64,000 nucleotides of DNA from Leptotrichia hongkongensis (GTDB taxonomy: Bacteria > Fusobacteriota > Fusobacteriia > Fusobacteriales > Leptotrichiaceae), in assembly GCF_007990635.1 (NCBI RefSeq), contig NZ_AP019846.1, positions 1-64,000 on the forward strand, written 5' to 3'. Below the pieces are notes generated by a model, which was given only the letters and a program-made list of their open reading frames with translations, did not search any database and was not told where the DNA came from. This document shows positions 37,864-46,407 of this stretch, in pieces. A program made the position numbers and the translations under genes. Position 1 is the stretch's first letter. Each line of letters starts with the position of its first letter.

Positions 37864-38619
37864 ATGGATTCGTACGGATATGTGGAAACACGGGGACTTG
37901 TAACGGCAATAGAGGCTGCCGATGCTGCATTGAAAGCTGCTAATGTAACATTGACAAACTATTACTATGTAAAAGGTGGAATTGTAACCATTGAAGTGAT
38001 GGGAGATGTTGCTGCTGTAAATGCCGCTGTGGATGCCGCCGTTGAAAGTGCTAAAAGACTTGGCAATTTCCTGAGTAGCAATGTCATTGCGAGAATGGCT
38101 GCTGAAACGAAGAAAATCCTAATAAGTGATAATGGAAAAAAATCAGACGAAAAGACAGTTGTCCAAGAAAAATCTGAAGAAAAGGTTATTGAAGAAACTC
38201 TAGAAGAGAAAATAGAGGAACAGTCAATAATTGATAATACAGATAAAAAAGAGACAATAGTTGAGCAAACGGAGGATATAGTAGTAAAAGAGCCTGTTCA
38301 AGAAATTTTTGAAAAAGCATCTGAAGAAATTTCAGAAAAAATTGAAACAATAGAAAAAATGGAAGATGTACCTCAAAAAGAAGAAGTAAAATCAGAATTA
38401 AATGACGGTAATCAGGAAAATAAGGAAATCTCACTAAAGAAAACTTCCAAAAAAGAAGAAGAAATAAAAAAATTGAGAAAAGAGTATCAGGATACGAAGG
38501 TAGCCGATTTAAAAACAAAGGTAAATAACCTTAAACTTGGCTATACTTGGAACCAGATAAAGACAATGCCAAAGAAAAAATTGATAGAAATTTTGATAAA
38601 AAATAATCAGGAGGAATAG
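37864..38619 (+). CDS. BMC-domain protein with long acidic tail and C-terminal helical module (EutK/PduK-like)
   Basis: Residues 1 to about 85 are a BMC domain ([27 protein letters not shown]...[20 protein letters not shown]). About 100 residues of Glu/Lys/Val/Ile low complexity follow. The last ~45 residues ([41 protein letters not shown]) form a compact basic helical module. EutK likewise joins a BMC domain to a C-terminal helical nucleic-acid-binding-like domain, but the sequence here is different and the linker much longer. The tail could tether cargo or link shell and cytoplasm. The ATG abuts the eutP stop. Confidence 0.8.
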   Translation: MDSYGYVETRGLVTAIEAADAALKAANVTLTNYYYVKGGIVTIEVMGDVAAVNAAVDAAVESAKRLGNFLSSNVIARMAAETKKILISDNGKKSDEKTVVQEKSEEKVIEETLEEKIEEQSIIDNTDKKETIVEQTEDIVVKEPVQEIFEKASEEISEKIETIEKMEDVPQKEEVKSELNDGNQENKEISLKKTSKKEEEIKKLRKEYQDTKVADLKTKVNNLKLGYTWNQIKTMPKKKLIEILIKNNQEE

Positions 38620-38621
38620 AG

Positions 38622-38918
38622 ATGGCAACATTAAATGCATTAGGAATGATTGAAACTAAAGGATTGGTAGCGGCAGTAGAAGCTGCAGATGCAATGGTAA
38701 AAGCTGCAAATGTTACTTTAATTGGAAAAGAACACGTAGGTGGAGGACTAGTAACAGTATTAGTAAGAGGAGATGTAGGAGCAGTTAAGGCTGCAACAGA
38801 TGCAGGAGCTGCGGCTGCTGAAAGAGTAGGAGAATTGATTTCAATTCACGTAATTCCTCGTCCTCATACTGAAATTGAAGCTATATTGCCTAAATCAAGA
38901 GTAGTTGAGGGTGAATAA
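38622..38918 (+). CDS. eutM: BMC hexameric shell protein EutM, copy 3
   Basis: A 98-residue EutM with a slightly longer tail (KSRVVEGE). The first third and the end have diverged from copies 1 and 2 at silent sites, but about 38723-38850 is essentially identical to copy 2. This mosaic pattern indicates gene conversion. CAGGAGG lies just upstream and the gene begins two bases after the tailed BMC gene. Confidence 0.96.
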   Translation: MATLNALGMIETKGLVAAVEAADAMVKAANVTLIGKEHVGGGLVTVLVRGDVGAVKAATDAGAAAAERVGELISIHVIPRPHTEIEAILPKSRVVEGE

Positions 38919-38969
38919 GAGAACTTAAGGTAATCAGATAACAGTAATTATTTATAGAAAGGACAAACT

Positions 38970-40436
38970 ATGGATAAAGATTTACAATCAATACAAGAAG
39001 TAAGAGATTTATTAAATAGCGCAAGTAAAGCATTTGAAGAATATAGTCAGTTCTCGCAAGGTCAAATTGATGAAATAGTAAGGGAAATCTGTGAAGAAGC
39101 CCAAAAACATGAAGTTGAGCTAGCAAAACTTGCTAATGAAGAAACAGGATTTGGACGTTGGGAAGACAAAGTTCTAAAAAATAGACTTGCTTCAGTAGGA
39201 GTATATGAAACTATAAAAGATCAGAAGACAAAAGGGATAATTCTTGATGACAAGGAAAAAGGGATAACTGAAATAGGAGTTCCAATGGGTATAATTGCAG
39301 CCTTGATTCCATCAACTAATCCTACTTCGTCAACAATTTATAAAATAATGATAGCATTAAAGGCAGGAAACGCAGTAATTGTAAGTCCACACCCAAATGC
39401 AAAGGACTGTATAATTAAGACTGCAGAATACTTGATAAAAGCTGCTGAAAGAAAAGGTGCTCCAAAAGGACTTATTGGAGTTATAAAAACACCTACATTA
39501 CAAGCTACACAAGAACTTATGAAACATAAAAAGACTTCATTAATTCTTGCAACAGGTGGAGAAGCAATGGTAAAAGCTGCTTACAGTTCAGGAACACCTG
39601 CAATAGGAGTAGGACCTGGAAATGGACCTGCGTTTATTGAAAGAAGTGCTGATATAAGAAAAGCCGTTAAAAGAATTATTGACAGTAAAACTTTTGATAA
39701 TGGAGTAATTTGTGCTTCAGAACAATCAATAGTTACAGAAGAAGTAATTAAAAATCAAGTAGTAGATGAACTAAAAAGACAAGGAGCATATTTCCTTAAC
39801 AAAGATGAAAGAAATAAAGTTGGAAGCATTCTTATGCGTGCAAACAACACAATGAATCCAAAAATAGTTGGAAAAACAGCTTTATATATAGCTGCAATGG
39901 CAGGAATAACAGTTCCTACAACTACAAAAGTACTTGTTTCTGAAGAAACAGAAGTTTCTCATTTAAATCCATATTCAAGAGAAAAATTATGTCCTGTATT
40001 AGGATTTTATACAGAAGAAACTTGGGAAAAAGCATGTGAAAAATGTATAGAAATTCTTGAAAATGAAGGAATTGGACATACAATGTCAATGCACACAAAT
40101 AACGAAAATATCGTAAGAGAATTTTCATTGAAAAAACCTGTGTCAAGACTACTTGTAAATACAGCTGCGGCACTTGGAGGAGTAGGAGCAACAACTAATC
40201 TTTTACCTGCATTTACATTAGGATGTGGAACTGTTGGAGGAAGTTCAACTTCTGACAATATTGGACCATTAAACCTTATAAATATTAGAAGAGTAGCTTA
40301 TGGTACAAAGGAACTGGAAGAATTGAAAGAAGAAGGTTCATGTGTAAATACATGTTCAGTTGATAATTCACGAGTGAACGAAAATGAAATTGAAGATATC
40401 ATAAGAAAAGTATTGGACGGAATTATAAAAAAATAG
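38970..40436 (+). CDS. eutE: CoA-acylating acetaldehyde dehydrogenase EutE
   Basis: EutE oxidises acetaldehyde to acetyl-CoA inside the microcompartment, recycling NAD+ and CoA. The 488-residue protein has GVPMGIIAALIPSTNPTS, LATGGEAMVKAAYSSG, the catalytic Cys in FDNGVICASEQS, and GCGTVGGSSTSDNIGP. It lacks the short N-terminal targeting helix known from Salmonella EutE. Instead it ends with an amphipathic helix ENEIEDIIRKVLDGIIKK after a flexible linker, a likely C-terminal encapsulation peptide. GAAAGGA precedes the ATG. Confidence 0.95.
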   Translation: MDKDLQSIQEVRDLLNSASKAFEEYSQFSQGQIDEIVREICEEAQKHEVELAKLANEETGFGRWEDKVLKNRLASVGVYETIKDQKTKGIILDDKEKGITEIGVPMGIIAALIPSTNPTSSTIYKIMIALKAGNAVIVSPHPNAKDCIIKTAEYLIKAAERKGAPKGLIGVIKTPTLQATQELMKHKKTSLILATGGEAMVKAAYSSGTPAIGVGPGNGPAFIERSADIRKAVKRIIDSKTFDNGVICASEQSIVTEEVIKNQVVDELKRQGAYFLNKDERNKVGSILMRANNTMNPKIVGKTALYIAAMAGITVPTTTKVLVSEETEVSHLNPYSREKLCPVLGFYTEETWEKACEKCIEILENEGIGHTMSMHTNNENIVREFSLKKPVSRLLVNTAAALGGVGATTNLLPAFTLGCGTVGGSSTSDNIGPLNLINIRRVAYGTKELEELKEEGSCVNTCSVDNSRVNENEIEDIIRKVLDGIIKK

Positions 40437-40453
40437 ATAGGGTGTGATAAAAA

Positions 40454-41239
40454 ATGCCTGTTATAACAGAAGGAATGCTTAGAAAATTAGATAAGGAAGG
40501 GCAGCTTGAAAAAGTACATATAACTGAAAAAGACATCCTTACACCGTCAGCAAGAGAGTTTTTAAATGTAAAAAAAATTGATTTTAGAATAAAAAGATCA
40601 CAGGATCAAGTTGTGAATAACGAATCAGACGATGTAAACAAAGATAAAGACTCTCAAGCAAATACTTCCGAAGAAAAAGCCCCTCCAAAAAGACAGTATA
40701 AAGACTATATTACAGGAGCAACTTATGATAAAAAGCCTGAATTTATGACTCAACTGTTTGGAAATGAACTTGTTGTAAAAAATCATAAGAGAATTGTTTT
40801 ACGAGGTAAGTTTGATATTTTGCAGGCTGAGGTAATAAGATACTGGAAAAAATATGAAAAGAATAAAAAATTGGAAAGTGACTTTGCACAGGCATATAGA
40901 TTTGTAAGAGATTTGTTTATAAGTGAAATGACTGATACACCGTTTCAGGAAAGAGATGTTCTTGGATATGATATTGATACGTTAAAAGATATAACTCATA
41001 ATACAATTAAATATTACAAAACAGGACATCTCTTTGAAATAAATGCTGATTTTGATGAAGCAGTCATTGATATAAACTGTCTTAGAGCTTTGTCAAGAGA
41101 GTGTGAAGTTGCTGCAGTAGATGCTTTTTATAAGGAAGGGAAGACGGAAAGAGTAGACATGCTAAAGGCACTAAACCGTCTGAGCAGTATATTGTACTTG
41201 ATGATGTTAAAAGCAAATAACGGAGATTATAAATCATAA
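40454..41239 (+). CDS. eutT: cobalamin adenosyltransferase EutT
   Basis: EutT makes adenosylcobalamin, the cofactor of ethanolamine ammonia-lyase, from ATP and cob(I)alamin. The 261-residue protein has the family N-terminus VITEGMLRKL and DILTPSAREFL, a Lys/Asp/Glu linker, and a helical adenosyltransferase domain (about 90-255). The double-cysteine metal motif of Salmonella EutT is not seen. Only isolated cysteines are present, as in INCLRALSRECEV, so the metal dependence may differ. It lies 17 bases after eutE. Confidence 0.88.
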   Translation: MPVITEGMLRKLDKEGQLEKVHITEKDILTPSAREFLNVKKIDFRIKRSQDQVVNNESDDVNKDKDSQANTSEEKAPPKRQYKDYITGATYDKKPEFMTQLFGNELVVKNHKRIVLRGKFDILQAEVIRYWKKYEKNKKLESDFAQAYRFVRDLFISEMTDTPFQERDVLGYDIDTLKDITHNTIKYYKTGHLFEINADFDEAVIDINCLRALSRECEVAAVDAFYKEGKTERVDMLKALNRLSSILYLMMLKANNGDYKS

Positions 41240-41259
41240 GCTCTGAATTGGGAGATATT

Positions 41260-41898
41260 ATGGACAAAAATGAATTGGAGAGAATAATAAGAGATAAGTT
41301 GCAGGAAATTCTGACAACAGAAAAAGAAGATACCTTTATGGTGGAAGCATCAGGTCGTCATGTGCATCTTACCAAAGAACACGTGGAAGCACTTTTTGGA
41401 GAAGGATATGAGTTGACACCTGTAAAAGATTTATCACAGCCTGGACAGTTTGCCGCAAAGGAAAGAGTTAGAGTAATTGGACCAAAAGGAGAATTTTCGA
41501 GTGTTGCAATATTAGGACCATGTAGAAATTTTTCTCAAGTGGAGTTATCACTTACTGACTGCCGTGAAATTGGAGTCAAAGGAGTGATAAGAGAAAGTGG
41601 AAAAATTGAAGGGACACCAGGAATACTTATAGGTGTAGGTGATAAATATATACAGTTGGATAAAGGGCTTATAGTTGCAAGAAGACATATACACATGACA
41701 AGTGAAGATGCAAAAAGATTTTCTGTAAATGATGGTGAAACTGTGAAAGTAAAAATTCATAGTGACAGACCATTAATATTTGATGATGTTTTAATAAGAG
41801 TAAAGGACAGTTTCAGATTGAGCATGCATATTGATTTTGATGAAGCAAATGCTTGTGGATATACTTCAGGAGTAACTGGAAGCATTGTAAAAGATTAA
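41260..41898 (+). CDS. eutD: PduL-type phosphotransacylase EutD
   Basis: This enzyme converts acetyl-CoA to acetyl phosphate, recycling CoA inside the shell. The 212-residue PduL-family protein has the metal-binding histidine motifs SGRHVHLT and ARRHIHMT plus LSMHIDFDEANAC, and its N-terminus MDKNELERIIRDKLQEIL is a typical encapsulation peptide. The frame extends to TTG 41248, but ATG 41260 is chosen because GGGAG at 41250-41254 is well placed. It replaces the unrelated Pta-type EutD of proteobacteria. Confidence 0.92.
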   Translation: MDKNELERIIRDKLQEILTTEKEDTFMVEASGRHVHLTKEHVEALFGEGYELTPVKDLSQPGQFAAKERVRVIGPKGEFSSVAILGPCRNFSQVELSLTDCREIGVKGVIRESGKIEGTPGILIGVGDKYIQLDKGLIVARRHIHMTSEDAKRFSVNDGETVKVKIHSDRPLIFDDVLIRVKDSFRLSMHIDFDEANACGYTSGVTGSIVKD

Positions 41899-41920
41899 AG
41901 TGAAAAGGGCAGGAGATGAA

Positions 41921-42565
41921 ATGGATACTCAAGATTTAATAGAAGTGCTTGCAAGGGAAGTATTAAAGGAAATTGCCAAAAGAGAAAATCAAAGTTTATC
42001 TGAAAATATCAAACATTCTCCTGAAAAATCAATAATAACAGCTTTTTTAGGAAATGATGAAGTCTTGAAGGATGAACTTAAAAAAGAGACATCAGTTGTA
42101 GACAACATAAAGTTGGACAGTACATGGGAAGAAATAGAAAAAAATGAAAATCAAAAGAGACTTGTTGTATCAACTCTTGGAATAAATGATTTAATTGATC
42201 TCTCACAAGGGAAAAAAAGTATCATAACAGAATTTCTTTTTAATGAAGGAGAAGTTCTGCTTGTCGAAGAAGGGCTGGAATATAAAAAATATACTAAACC
42301 TGCTGCATTAATAAGCCTTTATGATGAATATGTCAAAAAAGTTCAAGAATTTGGAATAAAGGTTGTGAAAAGAACAGAAGTAAAAAATACTTTTGATGCT
42401 AAAGAAAAATTGTATTTAAAAGGTTTGGTAACAGAAAGCAGACTTAGAAAGCTAGGATTAAAAAATCAGATACTCGAAGTTGATGCAAAATCTAAAGTAA
42501 CTTCCCTTGCGATGGATTATATAAAAGAAAATAGCATTGAACTGTGCTATGAAAGAGGACAATAA
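41921..42565 (+). CDS. ethanolamine utilisation protein of unknown function (Firmicutes-type eut family)
   Basis: The 214-residue protein matches, by position and size, an uncharacterised family found in eut loci of non-proteobacteria between pduL and eutN. It begins with an amphipathic helix (DTQDLIEVLAREVLKEIAKRE) like the encapsulation peptides of its neighbours, so it is probably cargo. The middle contains hydrophobic strands such as KSIITEFLFNEGEVLLVEEGLEYKKY, and the C-terminus ends in SLAMDYIKENSIEL. Start ATG 41921 is set by AGGAG at 41911; GTG 41900 is an upstream alternative. No enzymatic motif recognised. Confidence 0.75.
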   Translation: MDTQDLIEVLAREVLKEIAKRENQSLSENIKHSPEKSIITAFLGNDEVLKDELKKETSVVDNIKLDSTWEEIEKNENQKRLVVSTLGINDLIDLSQGKKSIITEFLFNEGEVLLVEEGLEYKKYTKPAALISLYDEYVKKVQEFGIKVVKRTEVKNTFDAKEKLYLKGLVTESRLRKLGLKNQILEVDAKSKVTSLAMDYIKENSIELCYERGQ

Positions 42566-42566
42566 C

Positions 42567-42836
42567 ATGTTAATTGGAAAAGTTGTAGATAATGTCTGGG
42601 CAACAAGAAAGGATGAAAAGCTAAGAGGACTAAAACTTATGGTAGTTGAAGTGGAAGGTACAGGCGAAGGTCATGGAAGCAGAAAAATGGTGGCAGCCGA
42701 TTATATTGGTGCTGGACAGGGCGATAAGGTAATAATCGTTACTGGAAGTTCTGCAAGACATGTATTTGATGCTGAAACTCCTGTAGATGCGACTATTGTA
42801 GGAATAATAGACAGTTTGGAATCGGAAAAGGAGTAA
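42567..42836 (+). CDS. eutN: microcompartment vertex protein EutN
   Basis: EutN/CcmL proteins form pentamers that cap shell vertices. The 89-residue protein has MLIGKVVDNVWATRKDEKLRGLKLMVVEV, the loop YIGAGQGDKVIIVTGSSARHVF, and ends in the DATIVGIIDSLE strand-helix. The true start is ATG 42567, one base after the stop of the preceding gene and preceded by GAGGA at 42555; an upstream in-frame ATG at 42537 overlaps the previous gene and is not believed. Confidence 0.95.
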   Translation: MLIGKVVDNVWATRKDEKLRGLKLMVVEVEGTGEGHGSRKMVAADYIGAGQGDKVIIVTGSSARHVFDAETPVDATIVGIIDSLESEKE

Positions 42837-42840
42837 AAAA

Positions 42841-43143
42841 ATGGGAAAAAGATTGATAACAGTAAAAAATCTTTTTGAATATATTCAAGATAAGGAACTG
42901 GTGGTTCAGGCTGATATGATTATTACTCCCGGAGCAAAAGACATGATCAGAGAACAAGGAATAGAAGTGAGATACGAAAAGACTTGTGGCGTGTCAAATT
43001 CTGCATCGGGAAATGAAATCAGAAAAAATACAAGAGATTGTGATGATTTGGAAAAGAAAGTAATTGAAATACTTGTAAAAAATTATAAAATTACAGATTC
43101 TGACACAATCCGAAAAATATTATCCAAAATAAAGGAATTATAG
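42841..43143 (+). CDS. small EutQ-N-terminal-like protein
   Basis: The 100-residue protein has LITVKNLFEYIQDKELVVQADMIITPGAKDMIREQGIEVRYE, resembling the N-terminal segment of proteobacterial EutQ and of EutT (the I-T-P-x-A-x pattern is shared with EutT at 40454). Its C-terminus (LEKKVIEILVKNYKITDSDTIRKILSKIKEL) is amphipathic and may be a targeting helix. The cupin part of EutQ is encoded separately at 53438. It follows eutN by four bases. Function unknown; it may be a split-off EutQ domain or a small assembly factor. Confidence 0.65.
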   Translation: MGKRLITVKNLFEYIQDKELVVQADMIITPGAKDMIREQGIEVRYEKTCGVSNSASGNEIRKNTRDCDDLEKKVIEILVKNYKITDSDTIRKILSKIKEL

Positions 43144-43261
43144 TAAGATTACTTTGGAATAAAATTTAAAAGTAATAACTATTTTCTCAACTCTAGACTT
43201 TTTAGATTTATTAGTAAAATGTTACGGAGATTGAGAGCACAATAGAAAGGAAGTGGATTTA

Positions 43262-44380
43262 ATGGGTTTATTTCAAATAAAGCCGGATATTCATTACGGA
43301 GCTAATTCTTTGGATATATTAAGAACAATGGAAATCGAAAAAGTATTTTTAGTAACAGACGAGAATATGGTCAAACTAAAAGTAGTGAATAGAATAACAA
43401 ATATCTTAAAATCAAGAGGAATAGATGCTAAAATATATTCGGATGTTAAACCAGATCCCACAGATGAAGAAATTATAAAGGGTATGCTTGAGCTTAGCGC
43501 TTATGATCCTGACTGTATAATAGCACTAGGAGGAGGATCACCAATAGATGCCTGTAAATCAATGATTTATTTTACAAATAAAATAAAAAGGGCAATGGGA
43601 GAATATAAAAAGCCTAAATTTATTGCAGTGCCAACAACAAGTGGAACAGGATCAGAAGTAACATCTTATGCAGTTGTTACAACTCAAAGTAAAAAAATAC
43701 CGCTGAGTGATAGTGAAATGCTGCCTGATATAGCAATTTTAAATCCAGAGTTTATAAAAACTCTTCCGCCATCAATAATTGCGGATACAGGAATGGATGT
43801 TTTGACACACGCTATAGAAGCTTATGTTTCAAGATCTAGAAACTTGTTTACAAATACACTTGCCATAGGAGCAATAAAAACTGTTTTTGCTGATTTAGTA
43901 AGCAACTTTGAAAATCCTGAACTTGAAAGAGAAAGAATTGATTTACAAATTGCTTCATGTATGGCAGGAGTAGCATTTAGCAATGCAGGACTGGGAATAA
44001 ACCACAGTATAGCACATTCGCTAGGCGCAAGATTTCATAAACCGCATGGACGGCTTAATGCGATAATAATGCCAAAAGTTATAGAGTTTAATGCACAAAA
44101 TAAGAATGCGGCTAGATATTATCGTGAAATTGCTGAAGCATTGGGATTTGCACCTAAGGAAGATGCAGAAGGAGTACAAATTTTAGCAAAAGCTATTAAA
44201 ATGCGAGCTGCTAAAATGTCAATACCAGGTAGCTTAAGAGAACTTGGTATACCTGAAGATCAATATTTTTCAGAAATGGAAAGCGTAATTGATCAGATAG
44301 AAAATGATATGTGTACTGGGGAAAACCCAAGAAGATTTAGCAGAATAGAAATGAAGCAGCTACTGACAGATTTATATTAA
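43262..44380 (+). CDS. eutG: iron-containing alcohol dehydrogenase EutG
   Basis: EutG reduces acetaldehyde to ethanol and regenerates NAD+. The 372-residue protein has the NAD-binding ALGGGSPIDACKSM, PTTSGTGSEVTSYAV, and the metal-ligand region DTGMDVLTHAIEAYVS with NHSIAHSLGARFHKPHGRLNAI. Start ATG 43262 follows AAAGGAAG at 43246-43253; GTG 43253 lies inside the ribosome site. The 118-base gap before it can form a long-range TCTCAA/TTGAGA stem but no clear EutV-type terminator. Confidence 0.93.
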   Translation: MGLFQIKPDIHYGANSLDILRTMEIEKVFLVTDENMVKLKVVNRITNILKSRGIDAKIYSDVKPDPTDEEIIKGMLELSAYDPDCIIALGGGSPIDACKSMIYFTNKIKRAMGEYKKPKFIAVPTTSGTGSEVTSYAVVTTQSKKIPLSDSEMLPDIAILNPEFIKTLPPSIIADTGMDVLTHAIEAYVSRSRNLFTNTLAIGAIKTVFADLVSNFENPELERERIDLQIASCMAGVAFSNAGLGINHSIAHSLGARFHKPHGRLNAIIMPKVIEFNAQNKNAARYYREIAEALGFAPKEDAEGVQILAKAIKMRAAKMSIPGSLRELGIPEDQYFSEMESVIDQIENDMCTGENPRRFSRIEMKQLLTDLY

Positions 44381-44401
44381 ATTCGAGGAAAAGGAAAAAA
44401 A

Positions 44402-44980
44402 ATGAGAAAAATAATAGTTGTAGATGATGAGCCGATAACAAGAATGGATATATGTGAAATATTGAAAGAAGCAAATTATGATGTGGTTGCTCAGGCGGGA
44501 GACGGATTTGATGCAATTGAACAGAGCAGAAAACATAAACCTGACTTTGTCATAATGGATGTCAAAATGCCGATACTTGATGGACTGAAAGCAGCAAAAG
44601 TCATAACGGAGGAAAAATTGTCTAGAGGTATTGTTTTACTCACAGCCTATTCCAATAAGGAATTTATAGAAGAAGCCAAGAATATAGGAATAATAGGATA
44701 TATAGTAAAACCCATTGATGAAAAATCCTTTATTCCTAATCTTGAAATCATATTTAATAAGCAAGAAGAATTTGAAAAGCTGGAAAAAAAATATTTAAAA
44801 ACAAGTCAGAAGCTGGAGGATAGAAAAAAAATTGATATTGCCAAAAGTATTTTGATGAAAACAAGAAACTTTACTGAAAATGAGGCATATGAATACATAA
44901 GAACGCTTAGTATGAATAAAAGATGTGACATGGGAAAAATAGCAGATATTATAATTTTATCTGGAGATGAAGATGCTTAG
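44402..44980 (+). CDS. eutV: EutV response regulator with ANTAR RNA-binding domain
   Basis: EutV is the RNA-binding antiterminator of eut genes. The 192-residue protein has a receiver domain (DDE at residues 8-10, phosphoacceptor D53 in IMDVKMP, conserved T in LLTAYS, K in IVKPID). A coiled-coil linker leads to an ANTAR domain (about 130-185, KIDIAKSILMKTRNFTENEAYEYIRTLSM). The dual-hexaloop leader at 36150-36292 is its likely target. It overlaps eutW by a few codons. Confidence 0.95.
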   Translation: MRKIIVVDDEPITRMDICEILKEANYDVVAQAGDGFDAIEQSRKHKPDFVIMDVKMPILDGLKAAKVITEEKLSRGIVLLTAYSNKEFIEEAKNIGIIGYIVKPIDEKSFIPNLEIIFNKQEEFEKLEKKYLKTSQKLEDRKKIDIAKSILMKTRNFTENEAYEYIRTLSMNKRCDMGKIADIIILSGDEDA

Positions 44981-46376
44981 AACGATATGTAGACAATATA
45001 CGCAACTTTCAAATAAAGATATTGAAAAGCTGGAAAAAATATGTGAAGGGCTGCCTGTAATGAGTAAACTTCTAAAGGCAGACGTGTTTATAGACTGCAT
45101 GACAGAAAATAGAGATACAGCAATTGTAGTTGCTGAGGCAAAACCAAGAATAGGATCGAGCTATACTCAAAGTGTAGTAGGAAAATTTGCCTATAGGAAG
45201 AATGAACCAGCTGTACTTAGAACTCTTGAAACTGGGCATCCATCAAGAGATTATAAGGCATTGACGCAAGAAAATAAAAGTGTAACGCAAAATGTAGTAC
45301 CCATAAGAAGTGATGAACAGGATGGAAAAATAATAGCCGTTCTTATAGTTGAAGAAGGAATGAATGAGGAAAATATCGGCAAGGGGCTGAGTTTTTTGAA
45401 CAATGCAACTGATGATATACTTATGAGTTCTGTTGGAATGATGCGGGAGCGGAAAATTATTGACTATATAAATGATGGAATTATAATCTTTAATGAGGAA
45501 GGCATGTGCATATATGCTAATTCCAGAGCAAAATATGTTTACAGAAAAATTGGCTATAAGGATTCTTTCCTTGGAGAAAAATTTGATAATATTGTAATTG
45601 ATAATGTTGAATTTGAAGATGTGCTAAGTGGAAAAGTAAATAAAAGATCTGATATAAATATATCAAATATGGTTTTAAGCCTTGAATACATATTAGTAAA
45701 GGAAACAAATAACGTTAAAAATGTAGTCTTATTTATAAAAGATATTACCGAAATTAAAGTGAAGGAAAAGGAATTAGTCCTAAAATCTGTTGCAATAAAG
45801 GAAATACACCATCGAGTAAAGAACAATTTGCAGACAATAGCAAGCTTACTTAGAATACAGGCTAGAAAGACTGATGATAAAGCTGTAAAGGCTGCATTTA
45901 GTGATAGTATAAATAGAATTTTAAGTATTTCAGTTACTCATGAACTGCTTGCACAGAATGGACTTGATGAACTTGAAATAAAGGAAGTTATAAATAAGAT
46001 TCTGAAAAATTCAGTGAGAGAGAATTTAGACGGGCATCTGAAGCTTAAAATAGATGTCATTGGAGACAACTTTGAAATAAGTTCAGATAAGGCAACAACA
46101 ATAGCCTTGATAGTAAACGAACTTGTAGAAAATTGTATAAAGCATGCCTTTAAAGGAAAAACTAAAGGACAAATAACGATAAGGGTAAAAAGAGGGGAAA
46201 TGAAATCTCGTGTTTCCATAAGTGATAATGGAATAGGAATGGATGAAAGGGATTTTGAAAAAGGAAGCATTGGATTGCAAATAGTTAAAAGTCTTGTGAA
46301 GGAGAAACTATATGGGAATCTGGATATAAAGACTGGCAATAAAGGAACTGAGATTAGTTTTGGATTTGAAAATTGA
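44973..46376 (+). CDS. eutW: EutW sensor histidine kinase
   Basis: EutW autophosphorylates in response to ethanolamine and activates EutV. The 467-residue protein lacks membrane helices, so it senses inside the cell. The N-terminal ~145 residues form the sensor domain typical of this family, followed by a PAS-like segment (IIDYINDGIIIFNEEGMCIYANSRAKY). A HisKA_2 motif carries the phosphorylated His (IKEIHHRVKNNLQTIASLLRIQAR), and an HATPase domain follows (VNELVENCIKHAF, SDNGIGM). ATG 44973 follows GGAG and overlaps the eutV end; ATG 44967 is an alternative. Confidence 0.93.
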   Translation: MLRTICRQYTQLSNKDIEKLEKICEGLPVMSKLLKADVFIDCMTENRDTAIVVAEAKPRIGSSYTQSVVGKFAYRKNEPAVLRTLETGHPSRDYKALTQENKSVTQNVVPIRSDEQDGKIIAVLIVEEGMNEENIGKGLSFLNNATDDILMSSVGMMRERKIIDYINDGIIIFNEEGMCIYANSRAKYVYRKIGYKDSFLGEKFDNIVIDNVEFEDVLSGKVNKRSDINISNMVLSLEYILVKETNNVKNVVLFIKDITEIKVKEKELVLKSVAIKEIHHRVKNNLQTIASLLRIQARKTDDKAVKAAFSDSINRILSISVTHELLAQNGLDELEIKEVINKILKNSVRENLDGHLKLKIDVIGDNFEISSDKATTIALIVNELVENCIKHAFKGKTKGQITIRVKRGEMKSRVSISDNGIGMDERDFEKGSIGLQIVKSLVKEKLYGNLDIKTGNKGTEISFGFEN

Positions 46377-46407
46377 TAGATTTATGTAAAGACAAAGGAG
46401 TCTTGAG

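Noticed and set aside
43144-43252. Second EutV-controlled terminator before eutG
   Set aside because: A long-range TCTCAA/TTGAGA pairing exists, but no A1/G4 hexaloop pair and no terminator with a T-run were found.
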